Notes: generated by a model from the letters alone, not told the origin. A stretch of DNA of 64,000 nt from JAGVSR01 sp963750715 (GCA_963750715.1 CAVVRP010000012.1:310001-374000); one strand, 5' to 3'; counted from the stretch's first letter, positions 55,106 to 63,699 are shown. Translations and numbers: made by a program.

Positions 55106-55606
55106 TCAGGTATCCGGCTGTTCGGCGGCACGCTCAACTGGAAGAGGTTCGGCTGAAAGAAACCGGCGCGCGCGGCGCGGTTCGGATACGTAGCACGTCG
55201 CTCGGCTACCGAACCAGCCGATGCGGTTCCTCTGCACCCAATCGTATATCGAATTGCCGAGCATACCCGGCACCAACCGTCCCGTACTGCCAAGCCATTT
55301 CCAGGGCAAGGGCATGGTGCGAGCCGCCGCCAGCACTCCGGCCCACTTCGTGTAGGGTACGCCGTCCGCCAGCACCATGAATGTATCGAAGCGCTGGGCA
55401 TCTAATGCGTAATGGCGATAGAGAGCCTGGGGCGCCGGATCTTGAATTGCGGCAAAGCGCGTGGAGCCGCCGGGATCGCGCGCCAGCATCCATTGCACAC
55501 CGCCCGAGCACATCACGCACAACCCATCGAAAATCAACAGCGGCGCGCTGTCGTCGAAACGCGGCACCGCGGGATCATTGCGATAACTGTAGGCTTCGAC
55601 TTTCAT
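55106..55606 (-). CDS. DCC-family (DUF393) thiol-disulfide oxidoreductase-like protein
   Basis: A 166-residue thioredoxin-like protein. The DxxCxxC motif appears as LLIFDGLCVMCSGGVQWML, placed about 24 residues from ATG 55606. The rest (AALYRHYAL; YTKWAGVLAAARTMP; DWVQRNRIGWFG) follows DUF393. The frame is open to 55669, but the family begins near 55606. Redox partner unknown. Confidence 0.85.
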   Translation of the reverse strand: MKVEAYSYRNDPAVPRFDDSAPLLIFDGLCVMCSGGVQWMLARDPGGSTRFAAIQDPAPQALYRHYALDAQRFDTFMVLADGVPYTKWAGVLAAARTMPLPWKWLGSTGRLVPGMLGNSIYDWVQRNRIGWFGSRATCYVSEPRRARRFLSAEPLPVERAAEQPDT

Positions 55607-55665
55607 GGGCGCCGCCCCTGCGAGCCGCCATTCTACAGGACTGCTCGAAAGCCCGAAAGCAATAG

Positions 55666-56364
55666 TCACATGCCGATGAACCCAGGTAGCCGTGCGGCGG
55701 CATCCGAGTGCGCCAGAATCATGCTGCGATCATGGGCGTGATCGAAGTCCCGCACGACCGACGTGCGCGGAATGCGGGTGCGGAAAAATTGCGCCCAGCG
55801 GAATTCCGAGTAAGGAGCATCAGTTTTCACGAACCCGCCCGCCTCTCGCACCGACCAGGCAAGATCGCGGAACGGATCGCGCTTCAATTGCGTCAGCCTC
55901 GCCGGCAGGCCGCATGGAGCAATGCGCTGACCGTTGTGATCGAACGGGTGGAGTTGCCCGACCGCCGCCATGCACTTCCAGAACTGGGGCTTCGGCAGCA
56001 TCGACAGATCGTCGATGATGCGAACGAACGCCTCCGTCACGTTACTTTGCAACAAAGCTAGGCTCAGATGGTGGTGATCGATGATGTAGAAACCGTCTTC
56101 TGGACCAAGGACTGCGGGGATCGGTCGCTTCTCCAGAAACAGCGCAATCTCCCTTACCGTTCTCGCTCGGCGTTCGACCTTCTGTCGCTTCGCGGCCACC
56201 GCCCGCATGCCGACGGCGGCCTGCGTTGGCCGAAGCGTGTCGATCGAGACGAGAATGGGGCCGTCATCCCTGGTGCTGCAGCGGCTGCGTCGCGCATTCG
56301 GTGCCGTCGCTGACAGACCTTGTGAAGCATTAAACGCGGGACGGCGCACGTTGGAACTCGACAT
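55666..56364 (-). CDS. ParB-like nuclease-domain protein (ParBc_2 type)
   Basis: A 232-residue protein with SIDTLRPTQAAVGMRAVAAKRQKVE and YIIDHHHLSLALLQSNVTEAFVRIIDDL, typical of the ParB-like domain family pfam08857 rather than chromosomal ParB. The first about 30 residues are Ser/Arg-rich and may not be part of the domain. The function of this family is not established; no partition locus is nearby. Confidence 0.75.
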   Translation of the reverse strand: MSSSNVRRPAFNASQGLSATAPNARRSRCSTRDDGPILVSIDTLRPTQAAVGMRAVAAKRQKVERRARTVREIALFLEKRPIPAVLGPEDGFYIIDHHHLSLALLQSNVTEAFVRIIDDLSMLPKPQFWKCMAAVGQLHPFDHNGQRIAPCGLPARLTQLKRDPFRDLAWSVREAGGFVKTDAPYSEFRWAQFFRTRIPRTSVVRDFDHAHDRSMILAHSDAAARLPGFIGM

Positions 56365-56472
56365 GAAGACCTGGTCGTCCGGATTGTTATCCCCGCACCT
56401 GTCATGTTTTCTTCAGAGAGGTTAAAGTTTGGTTGATGCCGTCATCTGCAAGCGGCGAACCACGAGGACCAG

Positions 56473-56877
56473 ATGCGATCAAAGTCCTTCATCGCCGCGT
56501 GCGCTCTAGTGATTTCGACGACGACAACGGGGGCTCAGGAGCCCGACTGCGGGGCAGCTTTATCGACGCACGAGATGAACCAGTGCGCCGAAAAGGAACT
56601 CGATGCCGCAGACGCGGCGCTCAACGACACTTATCAGAAAGCCGTCGCCGGCATTCCAGCTCGGGCCGGAGAAAAGCCTTACGATGCCAAGAGCTGGCAG
56701 GATGCCCTGCGCGCGTCTCAGCGCGCCTGGGTCGCGTTTCGGGATGCCGAGTGCAAAGGCCACGCGCCGATGTTCTGGACCGGCGGCACGGGCACCACGG
56801 GCGACGTGCTCGGCTGCATGACGGGAATGACCGAAGAACGCACGAAGGCCTTGCGCGAAAGGTACGAGGTGGAGTGA
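56473..56877 (+). CDS. LprI-family (DUF1311) secreted protein
   Basis: A 134-residue exported protein with an N-terminal signal (FIAACALVISTTTTGAQ), then PDCGAALSTHEMNQCAEKELDAADAALNDTYQ and the DAKSWQDALRASQRAWVAFRDAECKG core of LprI/DUF1311 with conserved cysteines. Some members inhibit lysozyme. Followed by the host-attachment-family gene after 60 bases. Confidence 0.88.
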   Translation: MRSKSFIAACALVISTTTTGAQEPDCGAALSTHEMNQCAEKELDAADAALNDTYQKAVAGIPARAGEKPYDAKSWQDALRASQRAWVAFRDAECKGHAPMFWTGGTGTTGDVLGCMTGMTEERTKALRERYEVE

Positions 56878-56937
56878 GATTGGGCAGGAGCGTAACCTCG
56901 CTGCCGGATACGGCAGTCATTTTCAAGGAGTAGCATC

Positions 56938-57387
56938 ATGAAACTCAAGACCGGAGAGTGGGTCGTGGTGGCCGACGGGTCTCGCGGCCTGATCCTCGTC
57001 AACGAAGGCACCGCGATGGAACCTCAATTGAAGGTGACGCGCACTTATGGACAGGACAATCCCAGGACCAGTGATCAGGGCAGCGAACGGCCCACGCTCA
57101 CATTCGAATCCGGTTCACATCGGCGTTCCGCGGAAGCCATGACCGATCTTCACCAGCGTGCCGAAGACCGGTTCGTCAAAGGCATGATGGACGATCTGGC
57201 GAAGGAAGCAGCCGCCGGCTCCTTCGAGCATGTCGTAATCGTTGCCCCGCCGGTCGCACTTGGCGTCATGCGCAAAGCCGCCGGGAAGGACCTGGCGGGC
57301 CGCGTCGCGGCCTGGATCGACAAGGATCTGACGAAAGCCCCTGTCCCAGAGATCACGAAGTCGATCGTCACGGCGCTGGAGGCATGA
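56938..57387 (+). CDS. Host-attachment-protein family protein
   Basis: A 149-residue soluble protein: WVVVADGSRGLILVNEG at the N-terminus, DRFVKGMMDDLAKEAAAGSFEHVVIVAPPVALGVMRKA and AWIDKDLTKAPVPEITKSI match pfam10116, first described as required for attachment to host cells in Agrobacterium. The fold resembles release-factor/Dom34-like domains; the molecular role is unclear. ATG 56938 follows AAGGAGTAGC, a strong ribosome-binding site. Confidence 0.9.
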   Translation: MKLKTGEWVVVADGSRGLILVNEGTAMEPQLKVTRTYGQDNPRTSDQGSERPTLTFESGSHRRSAEAMTDLHQRAEDRFVKGMMDDLAKEAAAGSFEHVVIVAPPVALGVMRKAAGKDLAGRVAAWIDKDLTKAPVPEITKSIVTALEA

Positions 57388-57397
57388 GGTCCAGGTC

Positions 57398-57429
57398 CCC
57401 TCTCGCCATCGAGTCCGATGGAGAGAGGG
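57398..57429. terminator. Hairpin between convergent genes (possible bidirectional terminator)
   Basis: CCCTCTC/GAGAGGG and, after a single G/A mismatch, CCATC/GATGG form a 12-bp stem with a 6-base loop. It lies between the convergent host-attachment gene and thrS. No T tract follows on either strand. Confidence 0.55.
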
Positions 57430-57438
57430 CGATAGTCC

Positions 57439-59376
57439 TCACCCCGGCGCGACCGCTTCCGACTGCAGATTTGCGATCGCCTCGTCCAGCGCGACGACCG
57501 TCTGCTCCTGCGAACCGAGCCGGCGAATCGACACCTTGTGTTCTTCCGCTTCGCGCTTGCCGACGACGACGATGACGGGCACTTTGGCCAGCGAGTGTTC
57601 GCGCACCTTGTAATTGATCTTTTCGTTGCGCAGATCCGTTTCGACGCGCAACCCCACCGCCTGCAGCTTGTCTGCGACTTCAAGCGCGTATGCGTTGGCA
57701 TCTGACACGATCGGCGCGACGACGGCCTGAAGCGGCGCGAGCCACAACGGAAAGTGACCCGCGAAGTTCTCGATCAGGATACCGGTGAATCGTTCAAGCG
57801 AGCCGAACATGGCTCGGTGGATCATCACCGGTGTCTTCTTCTCGGAATGCTCGTCGATGTAGAACGCACCGAGGCGGCCGGCGAGATTGAAGTCGACCTG
57901 TGTCGTGCCGCACTGCCAGTCGCGGCCGATGGCGTCCTTCAGGACATATTCGAGCTTGGGTCCATAGAAGGCCCCCTCTCCCGGATTGATCGCCGTTTTG
58001 AGGCGCCCGTTCGACCGCTCCGTCACTTCATCTAGCACGTCCGACAACGCCTTCTCGGCCTTGTCCCACAGGTGATCGGCGCCGACGCGCTTTTCGGGCC
58101 GCGTAGACAGCTTGATGAAGATGTCCTCGAAGCCGAAGTCCTTGTAGATCGACAGCATCTGATCGTTGATCTTGAGGCATTCCTCCATGATCTGATCTTC
58201 GGTGATGAAGATGTGCGCGTCGTCCTGCGTGAAGTGGCGCACGCGCAGCATGCCGTGCAGCGAGCCCGACGGTTCGTAACGGTGCACCTTTCCAAACTCG
58301 GCGATCTTCAGCGGCAGGTCGCGGTAGCTCTTCAGCCCGTGCTTGTAGATCTGCACGTGGCCCGGGCAGTTCATCGGCTTGCAACAGAACACGCGCTCGT
58401 CGGGCAGCGTCGTCGTGAACATGTTCTCGCCGTAGTTCTCCCAGTGGCCGGACAGCTCCCAGAAGTGCTTCTCCATCATGTCCGGAGAATTCACTTCCAT
58501 GTAGCCGGCCTTCTGCTGCTGGCGGCGCATGTACGAAATCAGCGTCTGGAACAGTGTCCAGCCCTTCGCGTGCCAGAACACGGAGCCCGGCGCTTCCTCC
58601 TGGAAGTGGAATAGGTCCATCTCGCGGCCGAGCTTGCGATGGTCGCGCTTCTCGGCTTCCTCGAGCTGCTTCAGATAGGCGTCAAGTTCCTCCTGGCTGG
58701 CCCAGGCCGTGCCGTAGATGCGCTGCAACTGCGGGTTATTGCTGTCGCCGCGCCAATAAGCACCGGCGAACTTCTGCAGCTTGAAGGCCTTGCCGATGGC
58801 GCCCGTCGACGTCATGTGAGGGCCGCGGCACAAGTCGAACCACTCACCCTGCTTATAGATCTTGAGGTCCTGCCCTTCGGGAATGGCATCGACCAGTTCG
58901 ATCTTGAACAGCTCACCTTTGTCGCGGAACACGTCCTTCGCCTTGTCGCGCGACCACACCTCCTTGGTGAAGGGTGCATTCTTGGCGATGATCTCCTGCA
59001 TTCTCTTCTCGATCTTGGCGAGATCGTCAGGATGGAACGGCTCCACCTTGGCGAAGTCGTAGAAGAAGCCGTTCTCGATGACCGGACCAATGGTCACCTG
59101 CGTGCCGGGCCACAGCGCCTGCACGGCCTCCGCCATGACGTGCGCGCAGTCGTGCCGGATCAGCTCCAGCGCCGCCGGGTCGGTGCGCGAGACGAAGTTT
59201 ATCTTGGAATCTCTGGTGATCGGGTCGGAGAGGTCCGACAGTACGCCATCGAGTTGCATGGCAATCGTGCGCTTGGCGAGCGAAGGAGAGATGCCCTTGG
59301 CAACCTCCAGACCGCTGGTGCCGCTTGTGACCTTCCGGCTCGCGCCATCGGGGAATGTCAGCGTGACGTCGCTCAT
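57439..59376 (-). CDS. thrS: Threonyl-tRNA synthetase
   Basis: A 645-residue class II synthetase. TGS domain (1-62, TLTFPDGASRKV), the editing domain with HDCAHVMAEAVQALWPGTQVTIGPVIENGFFYDF and CRGPHMTSTG, the catalytic core with zinc ligand Cys in CCKPMNCPGHVQIY, motif 2 (RYEPSGSLHGMLRVRHFTQDDAH) and motif 3 (IHRAMFGSLERF), and the anticodon-binding C-domain. ATG 59376 follows AAGGAGG, which is buried in a leader hairpin (separate entry). The extension to 59403 is inside that hairpin and not conserved. Confidence 0.97.
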   Translation of the reverse strand: MSDVTLTFPDGASRKVTSGTSGLEVAKGISPSLAKRTIAMQLDGVLSDLSDPITRDSKINFVSRTDPAALELIRHDCAHVMAEAVQALWPGTQVTIGPVIENGFFYDFAKVEPFHPDDLAKIEKRMQEIIAKNAPFTKEVWSRDKAKDVFRDKGELFKIELVDAIPEGQDLKIYKQGEWFDLCRGPHMTSTGAIGKAFKLQKFAGAYWRGDSNNPQLQRIYGTAWASQEELDAYLKQLEEAEKRDHRKLGREMDLFHFQEEAPGSVFWHAKGWTLFQTLISYMRRQQQKAGYMEVNSPDMMEKHFWELSGHWENYGENMFTTTLPDERVFCCKPMNCPGHVQIYKHGLKSYRDLPLKIAEFGKVHRYEPSGSLHGMLRVRHFTQDDAHIFITEDQIMEECLKINDQMLSIYKDFGFEDIFIKLSTRPEKRVGADHLWDKAEKALSDVLDEVTERSNGRLKTAINPGEGAFYGPKLEYVLKDAIGRDWQCGTTQVDFNLAGRLGAFYIDEHSEKKTPVMIHRAMFGSLERFTGILIENFAGHFPLWLAPLQAVVAPIVSDANAYALEVADKLQAVGLRVETDLRNEKINYKVREHSLAKVPVIVVVGKREAEEHKVSIRRLGSQEQTVVALDEAIANLQSEAVAPG

Positions 59377-59432
59377 CGAAGCCTCCTTCTCAATCACTGC
59401 CAACCGCGCAGGTAAGATGAGAAGGAGGCTTC
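59377..59432 (-). promoter_or_regulatory. thrS leader hairpin sequestering the Shine-Dalgarno site
   Basis: On the minus strand, GAAGCCTCCTTCTCA (59432-59418) and TGAGAAGGAGGCTTC (59392-59378) are perfect 15-bp complementary arms with a 25-base loop. The 3' arm contains AAGGAGG, the thrS ribosome-binding site, and ends 1 base before the ATG. In the loop, CTGC and GCAG form a 4-bp stem around the 7-base loop GCGGTTG, whose central triplet is GGU in RNA. No T run follows, so it is not a terminator. E. coli ThrRS represses its own mRNA through tRNA-Thr-like stem-loops; a similar role here is inferred. Confidence 0.75.
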
Positions 59433-59703
59433 TAAGCGCAATCGAAGGCCTGTCAAGCCAGAGGCGCTATTCAGCCGCCAACAGGGACAATGCGCGCGTC
59501 GGAGGCGAACGCCGCCAGGTTTCAGTTCATTTCGAGTGGGCCTGGATCAGCCCGTACGGCACTCAGGAGCGGCCCCGACGGCAGGTCGCAAGTTCAATGC
59601 TTAAAACTGGATGAAATTTCAACCATCGTCCGTAACCTTCTAAAGCTATGGTGACGTGATCCCGTCTGCGTTCGAGCGGGCTGGAAATTTCCTTGAGGAA
59701 TTC

Positions 59704-60219
59704 ATGACAGCGCCCAAACTTCTCATCCGCAAAGTGATGATGAACGTCCAGGGCCGCATGCGTCCGTGCATCCAGGTTCAGGCGGCTATCGACGCGCGAC
59801 TTCAGGGCATCCTCAATGAGCATTTCCTGAACGAGAACCTGTTCAAACGGTCGAGTTACGCCAGCGGATTTCCTCAGGGCGCGCCGATCCCGCCGCCGTC
59901 GCTTGCGCCGCATCTAGCGAACTTCATGAAGAACGACGCCTGCCCAGAAATCACGGTCAAGACAATCGTGGCTGGCCAGATGCATCAGTCCCAGACGATC
60001 TGGGAGATGAAATCGTTCGAATACATCGCCCAGCGCGCGTTCGACGCCCTTCTCGAACTGATGAAGACGGCAGCCGAACTTGGCACCGAGACGGTCTATC
60101 GCTCGCCCGTGTGCGATCTCGCCGCCTTCGACGCCGACACGGCCGCGGAAATGGCCGCTGAACTGTCGACCCATCCCATACCGGCGGACGTTGCCGACAT
60201 CGTCAAATCGGCGGCGTGA
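59704..60219 (+). CDS. Hypothetical protein
   Basis: A 171-residue protein, probably soluble. N-terminal PKLLIRKVMMNVQGRMRPCIQVQAAIDARLQ, a Pro-rich middle (PQGAPIPPPSLAPHLANF) and a helical C-terminal part (EYIAQRAFDALLELMKTAAELG). ATG 59704 follows TTGAGGAATTC and is preferred over 59656. Divergent from thrS. No family recognised. Confidence 0.7.
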   Translation: MTAPKLLIRKVMMNVQGRMRPCIQVQAAIDARLQGILNEHFLNENLFKRSSYASGFPQGAPIPPPSLAPHLANFMKNDACPEITVKTIVAGQMHQSQTIWEMKSFEYIAQRAFDALLELMKTAAELGTETVYRSPVCDLAAFDADTAAEMAAELSTHPIPADVADIVKSAA

Positions 60220-60246
60220 CGCGAATCCTCCCGCATGCCGTCCCTT

Positions 60247-60552
60247 TCAGGACGTCCCGGTCTCTCCCTCGCAGCACGTCCGGCTCCAGCACCCGTAGCG
60301 CCACGGCGCGAACGGATGGCGCACATCCGAGAGGTCGGGAACCGGGTCATAGCCGGACGATCCCCATGGATGGCAGCGCGACAGGCGCGACAGCATCAGC
60401 CAGAAGCCTTTCCACGCCCCGTTCCTGTCGATAGCTTCTAGGGCATACTCCGAGCACGTCGGCAGATGCCGGCACTCCAGGCCGATCAGCGGCTTCAGCG
60501 TCCAGCGGTAGGCGTGGATTGGCGCTCTCATGAGTTTTCGCGCGAGCGTCAT
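60247..60552 (-). CDS. yidD: Membrane protein insertion efficiency factor YidD
   Basis: A 101-residue small basic protein thought to help YidC insert membrane proteins. The family core HAYRWTLKPLIGLECRHLPTCSEYALEAIDRNGAWKGFWLMLSRLSRCHPWGSSGYDPVPD is clear, with the usual conserved cysteines. It overlaps the cupin gene by 4 bases and lies next to the IscU-like gene, as in relatives. Confidence 0.93.
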   Translation of the reverse strand: MTLARKLMRAPIHAYRWTLKPLIGLECRHLPTCSEYALEAIDRNGAWKGFWLMLSRLSRCHPWGSSGYDPVPDLSDVRHPFAPWRYGCWSRTCCEGETGTS

Positions 60553-61013
60553 TCGTAGGGCGTCCCGTCGTGGTGCAGGAAGCGGTAAGCCCCGTTTCGC
60601 TTTTCAGCCTTCATATCGACATCGGGGTAGACGACGTTTTCGTCCTGGCAGCGGGTGCCGATTTCCAGATAGGTAGCGGGTGCCGCGCTCTTGTTGATCA
60701 GGCAATGGCCGTCTGCGTCGCCCGCCGGAAAACCCGCCGCCTGGTGCGCCCGCAAAATCCGCTCGCCAGAAGACGTGACGAGCGTCAACTCGCCGTCCAG
60801 CACATAGATGCATTCATCTTCATTGGCGTGCCAATGACGCAGCGAAGAACGCGCGCCCGGCTCCAGAACGGTCAGGTTGATGCCGAACTGCGTGAGGCCG
60901 AGCGCTTCGGTCAGCGGCCGCTTGAAGCGACCCTGCACGGCCGCTTTGAACGGCTCGGGATAAATCGTTGCAGTGCGAGCAGGCAGCTGCAAGGGGTTGT
61001 CGATGACCGGCAT
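60549..61013 (-). CDS. Cupin-domain protein
   Basis: A 154-residue single cupin. Metal ligands appear in SSLRHWHANEDECIYVLDGELTLVT (H-x-H ... E) and DADGHCLIN; the loop is followed by YLEIGTRCQDENVVYPDVDM. Matches the sugar-isomerase-like or cupin_2 type. Its substrate cannot be read. Start ATG 61013 (MPVIDNPLQLP) is 10 bases after the IscU-like gene's stop on the same strand. Confidence 0.85.
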   Translation of the reverse strand: MPVIDNPLQLPARTATIYPEPFKAAVQGRFKRPLTEALGLTQFGINLTVLEPGARSSLRHWHANEDECIYVLDGELTLVTSSGERILRAHQAAGFPAGDADGHCLINKSAAPATYLEIGTRCQDENVVYPDVDMKAEKRNGAYRFLHHDGTPYE

Positions 61014-61023
61014 ATCCACTCCG

Positions 61024-61482
61024 TCAGGCGCTGGCTTTGGTGGCAGCGAGCTTGCCCTCGATCTCCTCGATGGCGTGCTCCACGGCGTCGAACACGAGCA
61101 GCGTGGACGCATGGCGGTGCTTGTAGTCGCGCACGGGTTCCAGCACGGCCAGGTCAGCCCAACGGCCCGCTGGCGTGGGACCGCCCTCCTTCAACATCGA
61201 ACGCACCTGTGCCGCCACTTTGTGGAACTCCTCGACCGTCGTTCCGACGATCTCGCGCCCGACGATCGCCGCCGACGCCTGACCGAGCAGGCAGGCGCGT
61301 ACCGTCTGCCCGAAATTTGTAATGCGGCCGCCCTCGACCACGACATCGACGGTGACCGTCGATCCGCACAGTTTGGAATGTGCACTGGCCGTGGAGCCGG
61401 GCGCGGCAAGGCGCTGAGAACGCGAAATGTCGGACGCAAGCTCGAGGATGCGAGTGGAATAGATTTGATCGAGGTCTGCCAT
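61024..61482 (-). CDS. Iron-sulfur cluster assembly scaffold-like protein (IscU/NifU N-type)
   Basis: A 152-residue IscU-fold protein. DQIYSTRILELASDISRS and the three cluster-ligand cysteine positions are visible: Cys in AHSKLCGSTV, Cys in VRACLLGQASAAIVG and a final His/Asp region. It lacks the LPPVKLHC hexapeptide of true IscU, so it is the alphaproteobacterial IscU-like paralogue. In relatives it precedes folE and hisI; folE is absent here. ATG 61482 is used since upstream sequence is not conserved. Confidence 0.85.
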   Translation of the reverse strand: MADLDQIYSTRILELASDISRSQRLAAPGSTASAHSKLCGSTVTVDVVVEGGRITNFGQTVRACLLGQASAAIVGREIVGTTVEEFHKVAAQVRSMLKEGGPTPAGRWADLAVLEPVRDYKHRHASTLLVFDAVEHAIEEIEGKLAATKASA

Positions 61483-61532
61483 TGCGAAGCCCGGTCCTTG
61501 GGGTGCGATGCGCACCGCTCCGGGCCCCGAGA

Positions 61533-61561
61533 TTGTTGCGCGGCCCGCGTGCGTATATATA
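61533..61561 (+). promoter_or_regulatory. Candidate promoter for hisI
   Basis: TTGTTG and TATATA are separated by 17 bases, close to sigma-70 consensus. A start near 61568 would give a leader of about 63 bases before the hisI ATG. Visual match only. Confidence 0.45.
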
Positions 61562-61630
61562 GCCCCCTCAGCCCGCTGGACCATAGGCCCTCCAAGCCCG
61601 ATCCCGTCGCGGCTCCCAGGCAGAGGCCCC

Positions 61631-62056
61631 ATGTCGACATCAGAATCCCCTCGCTTTGCGCCGCGCGGCGCGCCCACCGAGATCGAGCGGGGCCTCGCGT
61701 TCCAGCCGAAATTCGACAGCGCCGGGCTCATTCCCGCCATCGTCACGGAAGCGGGCGATGGCGGCGTGCTGATGTTCGCCTACATGAACGCCGAAGCCCT
61801 TAAGCTGACCATCGAAAGCGGCATTGCCCACTTCTGGACCCGTTCGCGCGGGCGCATCTGGAAGAAGGGCGAGCAGAGCGGCAACCTGCTGCGCGTTGCC
61901 GAAATGCGCGTCGACTGCGATCAGGACGTACTCTGGCTGAAAGTCACCGTCGAGGGCGCCGGCGTCGCCTGCCATACGGGCGAGCGGAGTTGTTTCTACC
62001 GCACGGTGCATTTGGGCTCCCCCGACTCGGGCGCGGTTAGCCTGCAACGGCGTTAG
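61631..62056 (+). CDS. hisI: Phosphoribosyl-AMP cyclohydrolase
   Basis: Histidine-biosynthesis enzyme that opens the purine ring of PR-AMP. 141 residues, monofunctional (no HisE part). LMFAYMNAEALKLTIESGIAHFWTRSRGRIWKKGEQSGN, the metal-binding VDCDQDVLWLKV and the zinc cysteines in GVACHTGERSCFYR are intact. ATG 61631 gives the family start; the frame continues upstream without similarity. Convergent with pyrG. Confidence 0.96.
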   Translation: MSTSESPRFAPRGAPTEIERGLAFQPKFDSAGLIPAIVTEAGDGGVLMFAYMNAEALKLTIESGIAHFWTRSRGRIWKKGEQSGNLLRVAEMRVDCDQDVLWLKVTVEGAGVACHTGERSCFYRTVHLGSPDSGAVSLQRR

Positions 62057-62070
62057 GAGACAATGCTGCG

Positions 62071-63699
62071 TCAGACCAGACGGCTCTGCTCCATCGCCGC
62101 CGCGACGAAGCCGCGAAACAGTGGGTGGGGTTCGAAGGGCCGCGATTTCAGCTCGGGGTGGAACTGTACGCCGACGAACCAGGGATGGTTGGCGTACTCG
62201 ACCGTTTCGGGTAGCAGCCCGTCCGGCGACAGCCCCGCGAACGTCAGTCCTGCGGTCTCCAGCTGAGCGCGGTACTTGGTGTTGACCTCGTAGCGATGCC
62301 GGTGACGCTCGCTGATCGTCGTGGTCCCATACTCCCGTGCAATGCGGCTGTCGGGATTGAGGGCTGCCGGGAAGGCGCCAAGCCGCATGGTGCCGCCCAG
62401 ATCACCGCCCGTCCGGCGCTGCTCCAGTTCGTTGCCGCGCATCCACTCCGTCATCAGGCCGACGACGGGTTCTGGCGCGGGCCCGAACTCGGTCGAGCTG
62501 GCGTGGCGTATGCCGCACAGATTGCGGGCCGCCTCGATGCACGCCATTTGCATGCCAAAGCAGATGCCGAAGTACGGCACGTTGCGTTCACGCGCGAACT
62601 TCGCCGCGAGGATCTTGCCTTCCGACCCGCGCTCTCCAAAGCCGCCCGGCACGAGAATGCCGTGCACGCCCTCGAGATAGGGCGCCGGATCCTCATGCTC
62701 GAACACTTCGCTCTCGATCCAGTCGAGCTTGACCTTGACCCGGTTGGCGATGCCGCCATGCACGAGCGCTTCGATCAGCGATTTGTAGGCGTCCTTGAGG
62801 CCCGTGTACTTGCCGACGATGGCGATCGCCACTTCGCCTTCCGGGTTGGCAATATTGCGCGAGATCGTCTCCCAGCGCGCCAGGTCGGGCCTGGGTGCGC
62901 CGGTGATGCCGAACGCGTTCAGCACTTCCCGATCGAGGCCCTCGCGGTGATAGGCAAGCGGCACATCGTAAATCGAGGCTACGTCGAGCGCCTGGATAAC
63001 GGCTTCCTCACGCACGTTGCAGAACAGCGCGATCTTCTTGCGCTCGCCCTTGGGCACGTCCCGGTCGGACCGGCACAGAAGGATGTCGGGCTGGATACCA
63101 ATCGAGCGAAGCTCCTTCACCGAATGCTGCGTCGGCTTGGTCTTGAGTTCGCCCGCCGAAGGAATGTAGGGCATCAGCGTCAGATGGACGTAGACGGCAG
63201 CGCCGCGCGGCAGTTCGTTGCCGAGCTGGCGGATCGCCTCGAAGAACGGCAGACCCTCAATGTCGCCGACCGTGCCGCCAATCTCGACGAGCACGAAATC
63301 GACGCCCTCGTTGCCTGACAGAACGAAGTTTTTGATCGCGTCGGTGACGTGCGGAATGACCTGGACGGTGCCGCCGAGATAGTCCCCGCGTCGCTCCTTG
63401 GCGAGGATGTCCTGGTAGATGCGGCCCGTGGTGATGTTGTCGGACTTCTTGGCCGGAACGCCTGTGAAGCGCTCGTAGTGGCCAAGGTCAAGATCCGTCT
63501 CGGCGCCGTCGTCTGTGACGAACACCTCGCCGTGCTGATAGGGGCTCATCGTTCCGGGATCGACGTTGAGATACGGGTCAAGCTTGCGGAGACGGACGGA
63601 ATACCCGCGCGCTTGAAGAAGCGCGCCGAGTGCGGCGGACGCGAGGCCTTTTCCGAGGGAGGAGACCACGCCACCGGTTATGAAGATGTACCGTTGCAT
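62071..63699 (-). CDS. pyrG: CTP synthase
   Basis: Aminates UTP to CTP with glutamine. 542 residues. The N-terminal synthetase has YIFITGGVVSSLGKG, RLRKLDPYLNVDPGTMSP and GEVFVTDDGAETDLDLGHYERF; the C-terminal glutaminase has the nucleophile Cys in YFGICFGMQMA and the His/Glu pair in FVGVQFHPELKSRP. ATG 63699 (MQRYIFITGG) is preferred to 63717. In relatives tpiA-secG precede pyrG; those would lie beyond the window or be absent, since a plus-strand gene starts at 63943. Confidence 0.97.
   Translation of the reverse strand: MQRYIFITGGVVSSLGKGLASAALGALLQARGYSVRLRKLDPYLNVDPGTMSPYQHGEVFVTDDGAETDLDLGHYERFTGVPAKKSDNITTGRIYQDILAKERRGDYLGGTVQVIPHVTDAIKNFVLSGNEGVDFVLVEIGGTVGDIEGLPFFEAIRQLGNELPRGAAVYVHLTLMPYIPSAGELKTKPTQHSVKELRSIGIQPDILLCRSDRDVPKGERKKIALFCNVREEAVIQALDVASIYDVPLAYHREGLDREVLNAFGITGAPRPDLARWETISRNIANPEGEVAIAIVGKYTGLKDAYKSLIEALVHGGIANRVKVKLDWIESEVFEHEDPAPYLEGVHGILVPGGFGERGSEGKILAAKFARERNVPYFGICFGMQMACIEAARNLCGIRHASSTEFGPAPEPVVGLMTEWMRGNELEQRRTGGDLGGTMRLGAFPAALNPDSRIAREYGTTTISERHRHRYEVNTKYRAQLETAGLTFAGLSPDGLLPETVEYANHPWFVGVQFHPELKSRPFEPHPLFRGFVAAAMEQSRLV

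Noticed and set aside
62296..63318. A 340-codon plus-strand open frame
   Set aside because: Antisense to pyrG; shadow frame.
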